The translations under genes were made by a program, and so were the position numbers. DNA of 64,000 nucleotides from Streptomyces sp. NBC_00154 (GTDB lineage Bacteria; Actinomycetota; Actinomycetes; Streptomycetales; Streptomycetaceae), in the NCBI RefSeq assembly GCF_026342835.1, contig NZ_JAPEMI010000005.1:57623-121622 (forward strand). The letters run 5' to 3'. The notes under the pieces were generated by a model. It saw only the letters and a program-made list of their open reading frames with translations, did no database searches and was not told where the DNA came from. Positions 17,645 to 26,370 of the stretch are shown here, in pieces (the stretch's first letter is position 1; every line of letters begins with the position of its first letter).

Positions 17645-18832
17645 TTGCGGGCCTTTCCTGTTCAACTCCCGTCCGGGGTTCGGTACTGGACGGTGCTGGA
17701 TGACAACTTGGCCGTGGTCTCGGAGGCGGACGCGTTCTTGCGGCATGTGCGGTTCGGCAGAGACCAGGCGGAGCTGACGACGCGTACGTACGCCGGGCAT
17801 GTCGCGCTGTTCCTGCGTTGGTGCGGGCGGACCGGCCGTGAATGGCGGGTGGCGGCTGAGGAGTTGGGGCTGTTCGTCGTGTGGCTGAAGTTCGGCTCGG
17901 AGTCGGTCACGGGCATCGACCGGCCAACGGGGACGGGGCTGGTGTACCCGGGGCCCGGGGCCAAGCCCGTACGCGAGCCGGCCCGGATCGAGAACATCCT
18001 CACCGGAGTGCGGCAGTTCCTGCTGCACGGCATCACGACGAAGGCGGTGCCCTCGGCGGTGATGGCGCAGCTCTACGAGGTGGCGGAGTCTTGGGACCTC
18101 CCGGAGCAGGCCCGCGGGGAGGACCTGACCGGCTACCGCATGCGGCCGCGGCACCGGGTGAAGGTGCCGCGCAAGAAGGGCGAGCGGGCCACCGACCGCG
18201 AGATCGTGGAGCTGTTCCTCGCGTGCCGCAACGCGCGGGACCGGTTCATCGTGCTCCTGCTCGGCCGGGCCGGGCTGCGTCCGGGAGGGGCTGCTGGCCT
18301 GCGGCGCGAGGACATGCACTTCATGCCGGACTCGACCGCGCTGGGCTGCCCGAAGAAGCGCTCTCACCTGCACACGCTGCGGCGGGACAACCCCAACGGC
18401 GCCTGGGCGAAGCGGCAGACGGCGGCGGCGCCGGGACGGTGGAAGCCCGTCGACCACCTGGTCGTGACCGCCTACGACCAGTACGTGATGGAGCGGATGG
18501 CGCTGCCGCATGGGCCGGCCAGCGACTTCGTGCTGGTGAACTTGTTCGCCGAGCCGCTCGGTGCCCCGATGACCACGGACGGCATCACCGAGCTGCTCGG
18601 GCGGCTGTCGAAGCGCGCCGGGCTGTCGAGGAACGTCACGCCGCGGATGTTGCGCCGCGCGGCGGGCAGCAACGTCGCGGACGCCGGCGGTGGGCAGGAC
18701 GAGATCGCCGCGCTTCTGGACCACGCCCGGCTGTCCAGTGCCGAGCCGTATCTGACCCCGGACCCCGACCGGCTGCGCGCCGCGGTGGACCGGGTCCCCT
18801 CGCCGCGCGAGCTGGCAGGGGAGGGCCGATGA
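17645..18832 (+). CDS. tnpA: Tyrosine recombinase (TnpA-like) of the Tn554-like element
   Basis: 395 aa from a TTG at 17645 behind a strong GGAGGAG, 31 bases inside the element. An N-terminal SAM-like core-binding domain (TRTYAGHVALFLRWC) precedes the catalytic domain. The first catalytic Arg is in GRAGLRPGGAAGL, and a conserved His and the nucleophilic Tyr in LDHARLSSAEPYL. The usual H-x-L-R-H box reads RMLRRA here, so its first His is Arg, and the Glu after the first Arg is Ala. The stop overlaps the next gene. Together the three proteins should perform site-specific transposition. Confidence 0.88.
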   Translation: MRAFPVQLPSGVRYWTVLDDNLAVVSEADAFLRHVRFGRDQAELTTRTYAGHVALFLRWCGRTGREWRVAAEELGLFVVWLKFGSESVTGIDRPTGTGLVYPGPGAKPVREPARIENILTGVRQFLLHGITTKAVPSAVMAQLYEVAESWDLPEQARGEDLTGYRMRPRHRVKVPRKKGERATDREIVELFLACRNARDRFIVLLLGRAGLRPGGAAGLRREDMHFMPDSTALGCPKKRSHLHTLRRDNPNGAWAKRQTAAAPGRWKPVDHLVVTAYDQYVMERMALPHGPASDFVLVNLFAEPLGAPMTTDGITELLGRLSKRAGLSRNVTPRMLRRAAGSNVADAGGGQDEIAALLDHARLSSAEPYLTPDPDRLRAAVDRVPSPRELAGEGR

Positions 18833-21324
18833 CGGCCAGAACCGCAGCCCTGCCGACGGCTCCGGCCCCCGGGCCGGACGCGGACGATGCCGAGCTGGCG
18901 GCTTTTCTGTGGTCGTTGATCGGCAAGGACTTCCTGGATGGGGCGGGCTGGAACGCCGATCGCCGTGTCCTGGACCCGCCGATCGGTCACCCGACTCTGG
19001 GCGGACGACGCTGTCCGGTGCCCGGCTGCATGTCGCCGGTGAAAGGACTCAAGCTGTGCAGCACCTGCTACACGCGCCACCGTAAGTCCTCGTTGTCCTA
19101 TGAGGAGTTCGTCCGGATTCCGCGTACTGCACCGCACTTGCATCTGCCGGTGGGCGACTGCCGGGTGTCCGGCTGCGAGCGGCCGTGGACCGACTCGGGC
19201 GGGCGGCCGGTGTGCCGGACGCACTGGTGGCAGCTGCAAAAGCACGGCGGCACGCTTGAGGAGTTCCTCGCCGACCCCGCGGTGAGGGGCCTGCCCAGTC
19301 TGGGGGACTGCGCCGTGCTCGCCTGCAACCGCCAGGCGGTCAGCGCGGGCGGCACACGTCTGTGTCATCCCCACGAGAAGCAGCTCTGGGCCCGGCGCAA
19401 GAAGCCCGGCTTCGACGAGCCGTTGTGGCTGCGGACCGCGCCCTCGGGCGGCTTCGCCGCCCAGGTCAGTTTCCGTGGCCTGCCGGACCTCGTCGTGGCC
19501 CAGCTGCTGTTCGGGCTTCAGCACCGCTGCCACAAGGGCGCCCGCACGGAGATCGGTAACTTCCGGGCCCTGATCGACAGGACCATCCGTCCCTCGCAAG
19601 CACGGCGCCTGGAGGACGTTCCGGAACCGGCCTCGAACAGCGAGACCCTGATCCTGCTGAACCGCACCCGTGCCTACGCGATCCGGGCCTGCAAGACGCC
19701 CGAGGGCGAGTACGCCAAGGACGTGTGGGACCTGACGGCGTTCGGGCACCGGGGCACGCTGGACTTCACCGTGATCCCGCAGCCCTGGCTGCGCGAGGGC
19801 GCCAAGCGATGGGCCCGCGACTACCTGTCCCAAGTCCGCTCCAAGAGCACCTCCTCGCATGGCCGCAACCACATCAACGGCCTCGCCAAGCTCGCGGAGA
19901 CCCTGCGCGCCCGCCCGGACGGCGGCCTCGACCTGGCCGCGCTCTCCCGTGCCGACATCGAGAACTTCCTGAACAGGATGTCGTTCCTCGAAGCCAACGG
20001 CCGGATGACCACCAACACCCGCCGTTCCTACGTGCGCATGGCCCGCAACGTCCTCAAGCAGGCCCGAGCCCTCGGGGCGACGCGTCCCGGCGGGCCGATG
20101 GCCGGACTGCCGGACGACTTCACCATCACCCGCCTCGACGTCCCCAAGGCGCCGGAGCCTCCCGAGGAGGGGCAGGACCTTCCCGCCGAGGTGATGCGCC
20201 AGCTCTGCGCCCACCTCGACCTCTTCGAGGACATGACCTGCCGCGAACAGCGGCTCACGGTCGAACTCCTGATGGACACCGGCCGCCGACCCGAGGAGAT
20301 CTGCCGCCTGGAGTTCAACTGCCTTATCCGCGACGGCCAGGGCAAGCCCGTGCTGGTCTACGACAACTGGAAGGAACAGCGTCAGCGGCGCCAGCTGCCC
20401 ATCCACGAGCCGACCGCGAAGCTGATCCTCGAACAACAGGAACGCGTACGCGCCCGTTTTCCCGACGAGCCGGTATCGAAGCTGGTCCTGCTGCCCACCC
20501 AGAGCCTGAACCTGCGCGGCGACCGGGCGATCGACTCTAACCACCTCAGCGGCATGCACCGCGACTGGGTTGAAGCCCTCCCCGAGTTCCGGCTCGACGA
20601 CGGCACCGTCTTCGACAGGGAGAAGATCTTCCCCTACGCCTACCGGCACTCCTACGCCCAGCGCCACGCCGACGCCGGCGTCCCCATCGACGCCCTGGCC
20701 GAGCTGATGGATCACGAAAGCCTCGAAACCACTCGAACTTACTATCGAGTCAAAGAAGTGCGCCTTCGTGAGGCGGTCGATCGCGTCACCCAGATGCAGT
20801 TCGACCGCCACGGCACCCGGATCTGGGGCAAGGTCACCACCGTCCTCGACGCCGAGCGCACCCGCCGGGCCGTCGGCTCGGTCCACGTTCCCTTCGGCAC
20901 CTGCTCCGAGCCCTCCAACGTCGCCGCCGGCGGAGGCGCCTGCCCGCTGCGCTTCCGCTGCGTGGGCTGCGACCACTTCTCCACCGACGTCTCCTACCTC
21001 CCCGAACTCCGCGCCTACCTCGACGGGCTGCTACGGCAGCGGGAGAAGCTGCGGTCGATGACCGAGGCCGACGACTGGGCCCGCGCCGAGGCCACCCCCT
21101 CCGACGAGGAAATCACCCGCGTCCGGCGCCTGGTCCGCCGCGTCACCGAGGACGTCGACGCACTCACCGACGACGAGCGCACCGAGATCCAGCAGGCCGC
21201 CGCGATCCTCCGCAAGACCCGGCTGGGCTTCCTCGGCATGCCCCGCATCCGCCAGCCGCTGCCCGACCTGCGACCGGAGCGACCCGCATGGCCACAACCG
21301 ACCCGGCCATCCCGGCGATGCTGA
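18829..21324 (+). CDS. tnpB: Large tyrosine recombinase (TnpB-like, Tn554 type) with zinc-finger N-terminus
   Basis: 831 aa. The first 190 residues hold three zinc-ribbon-like modules (CPVPGC...CSTC, CRVSGC...C, CAVLAC...C), which I infer bind DNA ends. A core-binding domain follows (near SSHGRNHINGLAKLA). The catalytic domain shows Arg in MDTGRRPEEICRLEF, Lys in NWKEQR, Arg-His in YAYRHSYAQ, and His and nucleophile Tyr in LMDHESLETTRTYYR. After it comes a Cys cluster (CSEP...CPLRFRCVGC) and a helical tail. The ATG overlaps the previous stop. It keeps the catalytic set better than the first recombinase and may be the main catalyst. Confidence 0.9.
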   Translation: MTARTAALPTAPAPGPDADDAELAAFLWSLIGKDFLDGAGWNADRRVLDPPIGHPTLGGRRCPVPGCMSPVKGLKLCSTCYTRHRKSSLSYEEFVRIPRTAPHLHLPVGDCRVSGCERPWTDSGGRPVCRTHWWQLQKHGGTLEEFLADPAVRGLPSLGDCAVLACNRQAVSAGGTRLCHPHEKQLWARRKKPGFDEPLWLRTAPSGGFAAQVSFRGLPDLVVAQLLFGLQHRCHKGARTEIGNFRALIDRTIRPSQARRLEDVPEPASNSETLILLNRTRAYAIRACKTPEGEYAKDVWDLTAFGHRGTLDFTVIPQPWLREGAKRWARDYLSQVRSKSTSSHGRNHINGLAKLAETLRARPDGGLDLAALSRADIENFLNRMSFLEANGRMTTNTRRSYVRMARNVLKQARALGATRPGGPMAGLPDDFTITRLDVPKAPEPPEEGQDLPAEVMRQLCAHLDLFEDMTCREQRLTVELLMDTGRRPEEICRLEFNCLIRDGQGKPVLVYDNWKEQRQRRQLPIHEPTAKLILEQQERVRARFPDEPVSKLVLLPTQSLNLRGDRAIDSNHLSGMHRDWVEALPEFRLDDGTVFDREKIFPYAYRHSYAQRHADAGVPIDALAELMDHESLETTRTYYRVKEVRLREAVDRVTQMQFDRHGTRIWGKVTTVLDAERTRRAVGSVHVPFGTCSEPSNVAAGGGACPLRFRCVGCDHFSTDVSYLPELRAYLDGLLRQREKLRSMTEADDWARAEATPSDEEITRVRRLVRRVTEDVDALTDDERTEIQQAAAILRKTRLGFLGMPRIRQPLPDLRPERPAWPQPTRPSRRC

Positions 21325-21842
21325 ACGGCCGGCGAGCCGACACTGGCCGGCGCCGCCAGCGCGTGCTTGCCGCCCTGGCCGAGGCCGTGAAGGACGGCTC
21401 CGAGGTCAGCGTCGCGGCCATCGCTCGGCGCGCGGGCGTCGACCGCACCTTCCTCTACCGTCACCGCGACCTGCTCGGCCAGGTCCACGCCCAGGCCGCC
21501 GAGCCGCCCACGATCCCCGGCAACCGGGGACCAGTTGTCAGCCGGGCGTCGCTTCAGGCCGACCTGATGGCTGCCGACGCCCGCACCGCCCGTCTCGCCG
21601 CTCAGGTCCGCCGCCTGGAAGCCCGGCTCAGCGAGGTCCTGGGGGAGCAGGTATGGCGCGAGTCCGGCATCGGCGGCCCAGACGACACCGAGCAGCTACA
21701 GGCCCGGATCACCACGCTCGAACAGCAGGTCGTCGACCTGGAACTCAAGCTCCAGGACCGTGACGACGACCTCGCTGCCGCCCGCGCTGCCAACCGTGAG
21801 CTCATGGCCCAGCTCAACCGCGGACGCGACCTCGATCGGTGA
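21288..21842 (+). CDS. tnpC: TnpC-like accessory protein (DUF6262-like)
   Basis: 184 aa overlapping the large recombinase gene by 37 bases. The N-terminus has a helix-turn-helix (VSVAAIARRAGVDRTFLYRH) like TetR-type heads. The C-terminal 90 residues form a coiled coil (RRLEARLSEVL; LQARITTLEQQVVDLELKLQ). This fits the small third protein of Tn554-type units, which in Streptomyces is usually labelled DUF6262. In Tn554 the third protein influences orientation and efficiency of transposition. Confidence 0.82.
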   Translation: MATTDPAIPAMLNGRRADTGRRRQRVLAALAEAVKDGSEVSVAAIARRAGVDRTFLYRHRDLLGQVHAQAAEPPTIPGNRGPVVSRASLQADLMAADARTARLAAQVRRLEARLSEVLGEQVWRESGIGGPDDTEQLQARITTLEQQVVDLELKLQDRDDDLAAARAANRELMAQLNRGRDLDR

Positions 21843-21875
21843 ATCCCGATGCCGCCGTGCTCAAAGTCAATCTGA

Positions 21876-22169
21876 CTACATTGGAACCAACAGGCTCGGG
21901 TCCGGAATGTCGCTGAGGGCCTGCAAAAGCTCTCCCCGGAGCTGTTCTTGCGTCCGCGGGGCTCCACTGTGAAGGAGGTCATGCAGCCTCTGCCATGCAC
22001 CCGCGTACCATACGCACAATGTGCGACGAGTGGTCTGTGACAGCGGACCCCACCCCTGAGCACCAGCTTCCCGCACCTTGTCTGCCCACTCGTTAGTGCG
22101 GTCGATTGATGGCGCGTTCCGGTGCTCAGGGCCATGGCTGCGCGATGGCGCCGTCAAGTTCCAGGCCAT
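21876..22169 (-). CDS. Small Trp-rich hypothetical protein
   Basis: 97 aa, ATG at 22169, overlapping the end of the STAND/TPR gene by 44 bases. Composition looks real (NEWADKVREAGAQGWGPLSQ, CVWYAGAWQRLHDLLH) and the frame is unbroken. It could be translated by reinitiation after the large gene. Family not recognised. It is part of the transposon cargo. Confidence 0.5.
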   Translation of the reverse strand: MAWNLTAPSRSHGPEHRNAPSIDRTNEWADKVREAGAQGWGPLSQTTRRTLCVWYAGAWQRLHDLLHSGAPRTQEQLRGELLQALSDIPDPSLLVPM

Positions 22170-25100
22170 AGCGGAGGAATCTCTGCCAGCGGCTGCCGGT
22201 TCGGTCGGCCTTCCGACTCCAGCGGAGAGCTAGGTTGATCGGGCCAGTGTAGTTACCTGCATTGGCGGCCTCAACGACCAGGCGCTCGGCATCCGTATAG
22301 CTTTCGGCTTGTGCTCGAAGATGGGCCACGAAGCACAGGATTTCTGTGTCACCGTTGCTGGCTGCCCGTCGGGCGAGATTTTCGGATGCGGTGCGATCTC
22401 CGGCATTCTCTCGACGTACGATTAGGTGGTGCAGTACATCGGTTTCGCCGGTTGCTTCTGCCTGCCGGTAGAATTTCTCGGCTCCTTCGGGGTCCTCGGC
22501 CTCTTCCCTGAGCCGGGCTAGTTCGAGCCATGCACGGGCGCTTCCCCCGTCAACAGCATGCCGGTACCACTGTTCGGCGGATGCCCTGTCCCCGGATTTT
22601 TCGTGAAGTCGCCCGAGGCCATAGAAGGCTTCGATGTTTCCGTCGTCGGCGAGTCTCTGATATAGGAGTCTTGCGCCGTCGTGGTTCCCAGCCTCTTCTC
22701 GCAGCCTGGCCAGGGCAAACGAAGCAAATGGATCACCCGCGTTGATGGCCTTGTGTGCTGCCCTTGCGGAGTCCTCCCGTGCCATATGCTGCCGAAGCCA
22801 GATGAGGCCAAGCACGACATTCGCATCGCGGCCAAGCACGACATTCGGATTGCGGCCAAGCGCGACATTCGCATCGCGAGTGCCCCGTTCGAGCCTTCGG
22901 ATGGTTCCGCGGTCTTGGAGCTCTCTCCGCAACTGAGACAGACTCACGACCTCGACAGGGTCCTCATCTGTTTGCTGAAGCTCGGACATAACTTCCTCGC
23001 GATCTGGATGTTGAGAAAGTTCCCGGATCGCCGCGAGTAGGGACGCCGAGTCGGGAACTCCGCTCTCAACGGCCAAACGTGCCATGCCTTCAGCGCCCGG
23101 CAGATCCCCCATCTTGACGCGGATCTGGGCGAGTCTGTGCCAATTTGCTTTGTCCCCAGCCTCGGCGGCCTGCTGATACAGCCGTGCGGCGCCGGGGAGG
23201 TCGCCCATCTTTTCCCGCAGTGCGGCCACGGCGTTTGAAGCATGTGTCGTCTCGTGGAACGACAGTCCTTGAGCTTCACCAGCATCGACTGCCCTCTGCG
23301 CAAGGCGTTCAGCCTCGGCATGCTCACCGGCTTCCTCGTGCCTGACAGCCACTACGGCCATTGCCATGACGTTCCCGCCAGAAGCGGCCTGCTGGTAGAC
23401 CAGATCCGCGCCAGGATAATCTCCCGCCCGCTCCCGAAGCCTGGCTAGTTCGCGCCACACATCTGTGTCTCCGGCATCAGCAGCCTGCTGGAAAAGCCGC
23501 TCTGCTTCGACATAGTCCCCTGTATTTTCCCGCCTCATCCCCAGTGTCCTGAGGCTGCTGGGATCTCCGGCGTCGGCAGCTAGCCGGGCAAGGCGTTCAG
23601 CGTCCTGATGTTGCCCGGCCTGATCCCGCCGCACCGCAAGATCGTGCAGAGCGCGAGTATTGCTGTTTTCAGCAGCCTCCTGTGCCAGATTTTCGGCGCC
23701 TGCGGTGTCCCCTGCTTTTTCTCGCAGCATGGCCAGGGGGGCCATGGCGTCGGTTTCCCCGGCATCCGCAGCCTGTTGGTAGATGCGTTCAGCTCCTGAG
23801 GGGTCCTTGGCCTTCAGTCTGTATCTGGCCAGGGTGAGTAGGGCATTTGTATCTCCGGCGTCAGCAGCTCGCTGGAACAGGCTCGCAGCAGTCCGGAGGC
23901 GCCAGCGCTTCTCGGCGGCCTCGCCCAGCAACTTCAGATCACCGGGATTGGTGATCTGGCTGGCGGCTGCAGCCCAGAATCCCTCTGGGGGCATTTGGAG
24001 GCGGCGCGACTCGGAAAGGTGCTGCAGAAGGTAGTCGGCCAGCAGATAGGCGGGCTCGTCCGTGTCCAGTCCGAGGCCTGGTAGTGGACTGTCCCTGGTC
24101 AGAGGCCCTGGGATGCCTCGGCTCGGTTGGCTCGTGTATGCGGTCGCGCGGTCGAACCAGGTAGCCCGCCATTCATCGGTCTGGGCGCGCCAGTGCTCCG
24201 GGTCGAGATAGGCGCCAGCGGCGGCGCGCAGGAAGGGCTCTGGAAGGACCTCGGCATGCCCCAAGCGGCGGGCGTCGGCCGCTGCATCAAGTAGCGCACG
24301 GGCTTCAGGCGGAGCGAGGCGGTACAGGTGCATCAACTCGCGGGCACCAGCAAGGTACTGGGCGACTCGCCGGCCAGCATGTTCCAGAGCTTCGGCCAGG
24401 CGTGGGTCGTGGATCGCCGAGTCCAGCAATACTTCGACATCCTCGTCGCTGAACTCTTCGGGAACGGGGATCGCTGTCCCCGAGCCAATCAGTGCCCGGC
24501 CGCACTGGTGCTCGTCTCCGCCAGCCGACTGCACGGCGGGCGGGCGGGTGAGCAGGTGATGATGCTCCCGCCAGAGCGTGCCAACGATCAGGACAGGGCC
24601 ACGCTCAGGCGTGACGAGCAGCTCGGTCAGGGCTGCTGCGGCCTGTTCTCCTTCCCCTGGCCGCGCGGTGAGGAGATAGCGCTGTGCTTCGTTGAGCCAC
24701 AGCACCGTGTGTGCGAGTGAGGACGACTCCGCGAGGCCGTCGAGAAGGGTTCGATGGTCTGCGGGGCGCCACACACGCCAGCCTTCCAGGGGCTGAATGG
24801 CCTCCCACAGCGCACGGGTTTTCCCCGTGGAGGACCCGCCCACCAGCATGACCAGGCGACTCCTGTCACGGGCCAGGTCGATCTCCGCATCCAGCGCCCT
24901 GTCATGGTGGCGTCTCAGATACAGGGGCAGCTGCTTCAGGGGGCTGGAGGCACTGCTAGGGGCCTCGATCGCAGGGTGCACCTCCAAAACGCGCACCGGA
25001 TCGACATCCCGGATCGCTAGGCCCACCCCGCTGGCAATTCGAGAGTCGGAGCGCGTCGGAGTTTCGGAAGGGCGCCGTGCACGCTTCCATACCTCCTGCC

Positions 25101-25380
25101 ACGCAAGGAACTCACTCCGCCGCCGGGCACTGTCGGCAGGGTTGGCAGGCGAGCCGGACTTCCAGTCCAGCAGCACCTCGACCACCTTCCACAGCGGCAG
25201 GAACTCCTTGGGTACGCTGACGCCGCCGAACCAGTCAGCGACCGTCTTGGGAGAACTCCCCGCGGACCGACATGCCTCCGCGCGCGAACTACCAGGCCTG
25301 GCCCGTAACGCAGCGCGCTCCAAACCGGTCAACTGCTGGGCCAGCACTGTCTTGCCCGGGTCCTGAACCGCATCCGCCAC
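22126..25380 (-). CDS. STAND-like ATPase with helix-turn-helix head and Sel1/TPR repeats
   Basis: About 1084 aa. The start is uncertain: GTG at 25380 (AGAGGGG upstream), GTG 25401, or ATG 25470. The N-terminal 60 residues hold a helix-turn-helix (SRAEACRSAGSSPKTVADWF). An NTPase domain follows with Walker A GGSSTGKTRALWEAI and Walker B-like HTVLWLNEAQRYL. About a dozen repeats of some 36 residues with the Sel1/TPR pattern (AAxAGDTxAxxxLAxxRExAGDxxGAExLxQ) fill the C-terminal 600. This sensor-type design is shared by STAND/NLR-like anti-phage and signalling proteins. No effector domain is visible. It is the main cargo of the Tn554-like element. Confidence 0.8.
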   Translation of the reverse strand: MADAVQDPGKTVLAQQLTGLERAALRARPGSSRAEACRSAGSSPKTVADWFGGVSVPKEFLPLWKVVEVLLDWKSGSPANPADSARRRSEFLAWQEVWKRARRPSETPTRSDSRIASGVGLAIRDVDPVRVLEVHPAIEAPSSASSPLKQLPLYLRRHHDRALDAEIDLARDRSRLVMLVGGSSTGKTRALWEAIQPLEGWRVWRPADHRTLLDGLAESSSLAHTVLWLNEAQRYLLTARPGEGEQAAAALTELLVTPERGPVLIVGTLWREHHHLLTRPPAVQSAGGDEHQCGRALIGSGTAIPVPEEFSDEDVEVLLDSAIHDPRLAEALEHAGRRVAQYLAGARELMHLYRLAPPEARALLDAAADARRLGHAEVLPEPFLRAAAGAYLDPEHWRAQTDEWRATWFDRATAYTSQPSRGIPGPLTRDSPLPGLGLDTDEPAYLLADYLLQHLSESRRLQMPPEGFWAAAASQITNPGDLKLLGEAAEKRWRLRTAASLFQRAADAGDTNALLTLARYRLKAKDPSGAERIYQQAADAGETDAMAPLAMLREKAGDTAGAENLAQEAAENSNTRALHDLAVRRDQAGQHQDAERLARLAADAGDPSSLRTLGMRRENTGDYVEAERLFQQAADAGDTDVWRELARLRERAGDYPGADLVYQQAASGGNVMAMAVVAVRHEEAGEHAEAERLAQRAVDAGEAQGLSFHETTHASNAVAALREKMGDLPGAARLYQQAAEAGDKANWHRLAQIRVKMGDLPGAEGMARLAVESGVPDSASLLAAIRELSQHPDREEVMSELQQTDEDPVEVVSLSQLRRELQDRGTIRRLERGTRDANVALGRNPNVVLGRDANVVLGLIWLRQHMAREDSARAAHKAINAGDPFASFALARLREEAGNHDGARLLYQRLADDGNIEAFYGLGRLHEKSGDRASAEQWYRHAVDGGSARAWLELARLREEAEDPEGAEKFYRQAEATGETDVLHHLIVRRENAGDRTASENLARRAASNGDTEILCFVAHLRAQAESYTDAERLVVEAANAGNYTGPINLALRWSRKADRTGSRWQRFLRYGLELDGAIAQPWP
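22807..22878 (-). repeat. Three 24-bp tandem repeats inside the STAND/TPR gene
   Basis: Units at 22807-22830, 22831-22854 and 22855-22878 differ by only a few bases. On the coding strand each encodes an 8-residue unit of the form (R/N)DANV(A/V)LG. They sit in the linker between two blocks of TPR-like repeats and probably arose by slippage. Confidence 0.8.
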
Positions 25381-25572
25381 TACCCAATACCCCTCTTCCA
25401 CGTCCGTCCGGTGTCCGGAGCGTCCGGTTCTCGCTCTGGCTATCCCTGCTCCCACCTGGGCAGACAACATCCGTGTCCGTCCGGTCCGGCAGAAGAAGCC
25501 CCATGTCCCGCCCCCGCCGTTGAGTGGCGCCAGCCCGCACCACCCGGTGCGGCGAACAAGGGGAGGAAACCC

Positions 25573-25743
25573 ATGGATCCTGCACTCGCCGCCGCTTTGA
25601 CGATTGTCGCCGGACTGCTGATTGTCGCCGTTGCCGCCGTTCTCGTCACCCGGTTCGCGCTGAACGGCACCACCTCAGCGGACCGCGCGAGCGTGCTCAC
25701 CGCAGTGGCCGAGCTCATTCGCGCAATCCGAGGAAAACGCTGA
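25573..25743 (+). CDS. 56-aa single-pass membrane peptide
   Basis: ATG 25573 with a strong GGGGAGGAAA upstream. A 25-residue hydrophobic helix (ALTIVAGLLIVAVAAVLVTR) leads to a short soluble tail (ASVLTAVAELIRAIRGKR). Divergent from the STAND/TPR gene, sharing a roughly 190-base promoter region, and followed by a strong hairpin. The pairing suggests a membrane partner or effector of the ATPase, but that is inference. Confidence 0.65.
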   Translation: MDPALAAALTIVAGLLIVAVAAVLVTRFALNGTTSADRASVLTAVAELIRAIRGKR

Positions 25744-25787
25744 CGGAGTCGAAGATGGTGCACCAACCCAAGCCGCTGACAACCACA

Positions 25788-25835
25788 CCACATCCTCGGG
25801 GAGCAGCGTGCGAGGGCTGCTCCCCGAGGATGTGG
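25788..25835. terminator. Perfect 20-bp hairpin
   Basis: The arm 25788-25807 (CCACATCCTCGGGGAGCAGC) is exactly complementary to 25816-25835, with an 8-base loop. It lies 45 bases after the membrane peptide gene. A strong terminator is the simplest reading, but stems this long are unusual for that role alone. Confidence 0.7.
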
Positions 25836-25929
25836 CGTCGGCATCCTGTAGGCGCGGCGGCTGTGTCAGGTGAGGCAGCCGCCGCTGAGATGCCGGTACG
25901 TGCCGCCCTGCGGACGGAGCCGGCGGGCA

Positions 25930-26249
25930 ATGACTGCTGGCTCCTCCGAGGGCATGTCGGGCATCGAAGCGCGTTTCACAGATCTGGCGGGTGCCCGAAA
26001 GGTCATCGCGGAGGTCGCACCAGCAGGAACCGAACCCGATCCACCCGAGACGAATACCGCCTACCAGGCCATCGTGAACGCCTTCAACCAGCACCCGCCC
26101 TGGAGTTCCGAGCCCGTGAGCTACACGAACTCCTGGGCATGCCCACCGACGAGGCATCCGTCAACATCACCCGCAGCCGTCTCGGACGCCTCACCCGCCA
26201 AGGCTTTCCCACCCAGCCCGGACGAGGCCGCTACCAGAAACGGACTTAA
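25930..26249 (+). pseudogene. Frameshifted small gene, transposon cargo remnant
   Basis: From ATG 25930 the frame reads well to about 26098 (SGIEARFTDLAGARKVIAEV... AYQAIVNAFNQHP). The continuation RARELHELLGMPTDEASVNI...GRLTRQGFPTQPGRGRYQKR lies in another frame and ends at 26249. One missing C at the CCC near 26097 explains it. The second part looks like a winged-helix element. About 105 codons if repaired. Parent family unknown. Confidence 0.55.
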
Positions 26250-26370
26250 CGCCCACTGAGTGAATCTCGCGGCGAGCTCCGTGCACCACACGTGTTGCAC
26301 CCGCTATGGTCGTCTCGACCGCTTCTGAGCTGTGCGGATTCGAACCGCACGCTCGCGGCGCCCCGGAGAA

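Noticed and set aside
18472..20976. Long open frame (834 codons) antisense to the large recombinase
   Set aside because: A mirror of high-GC third positions: Val/Gly/Ala/Asp-rich text without motifs, opposite a clearly recognised recombinase.
22807..22878. 24-bp tandem repeats as a possible integron or iteron site
   Set aside because: They lie in frame within the STAND/TPR gene and simply encode an 8-residue repeat.
26331..26350. tRNA T-arm-like sequence (GTGCGG-TTCGAAT-CCGCAC on the minus strand)
   Set aside because: Only a T-arm is visible. No acceptor, D or anticodon arms can be folded around it, and it lies inside the transposon end.
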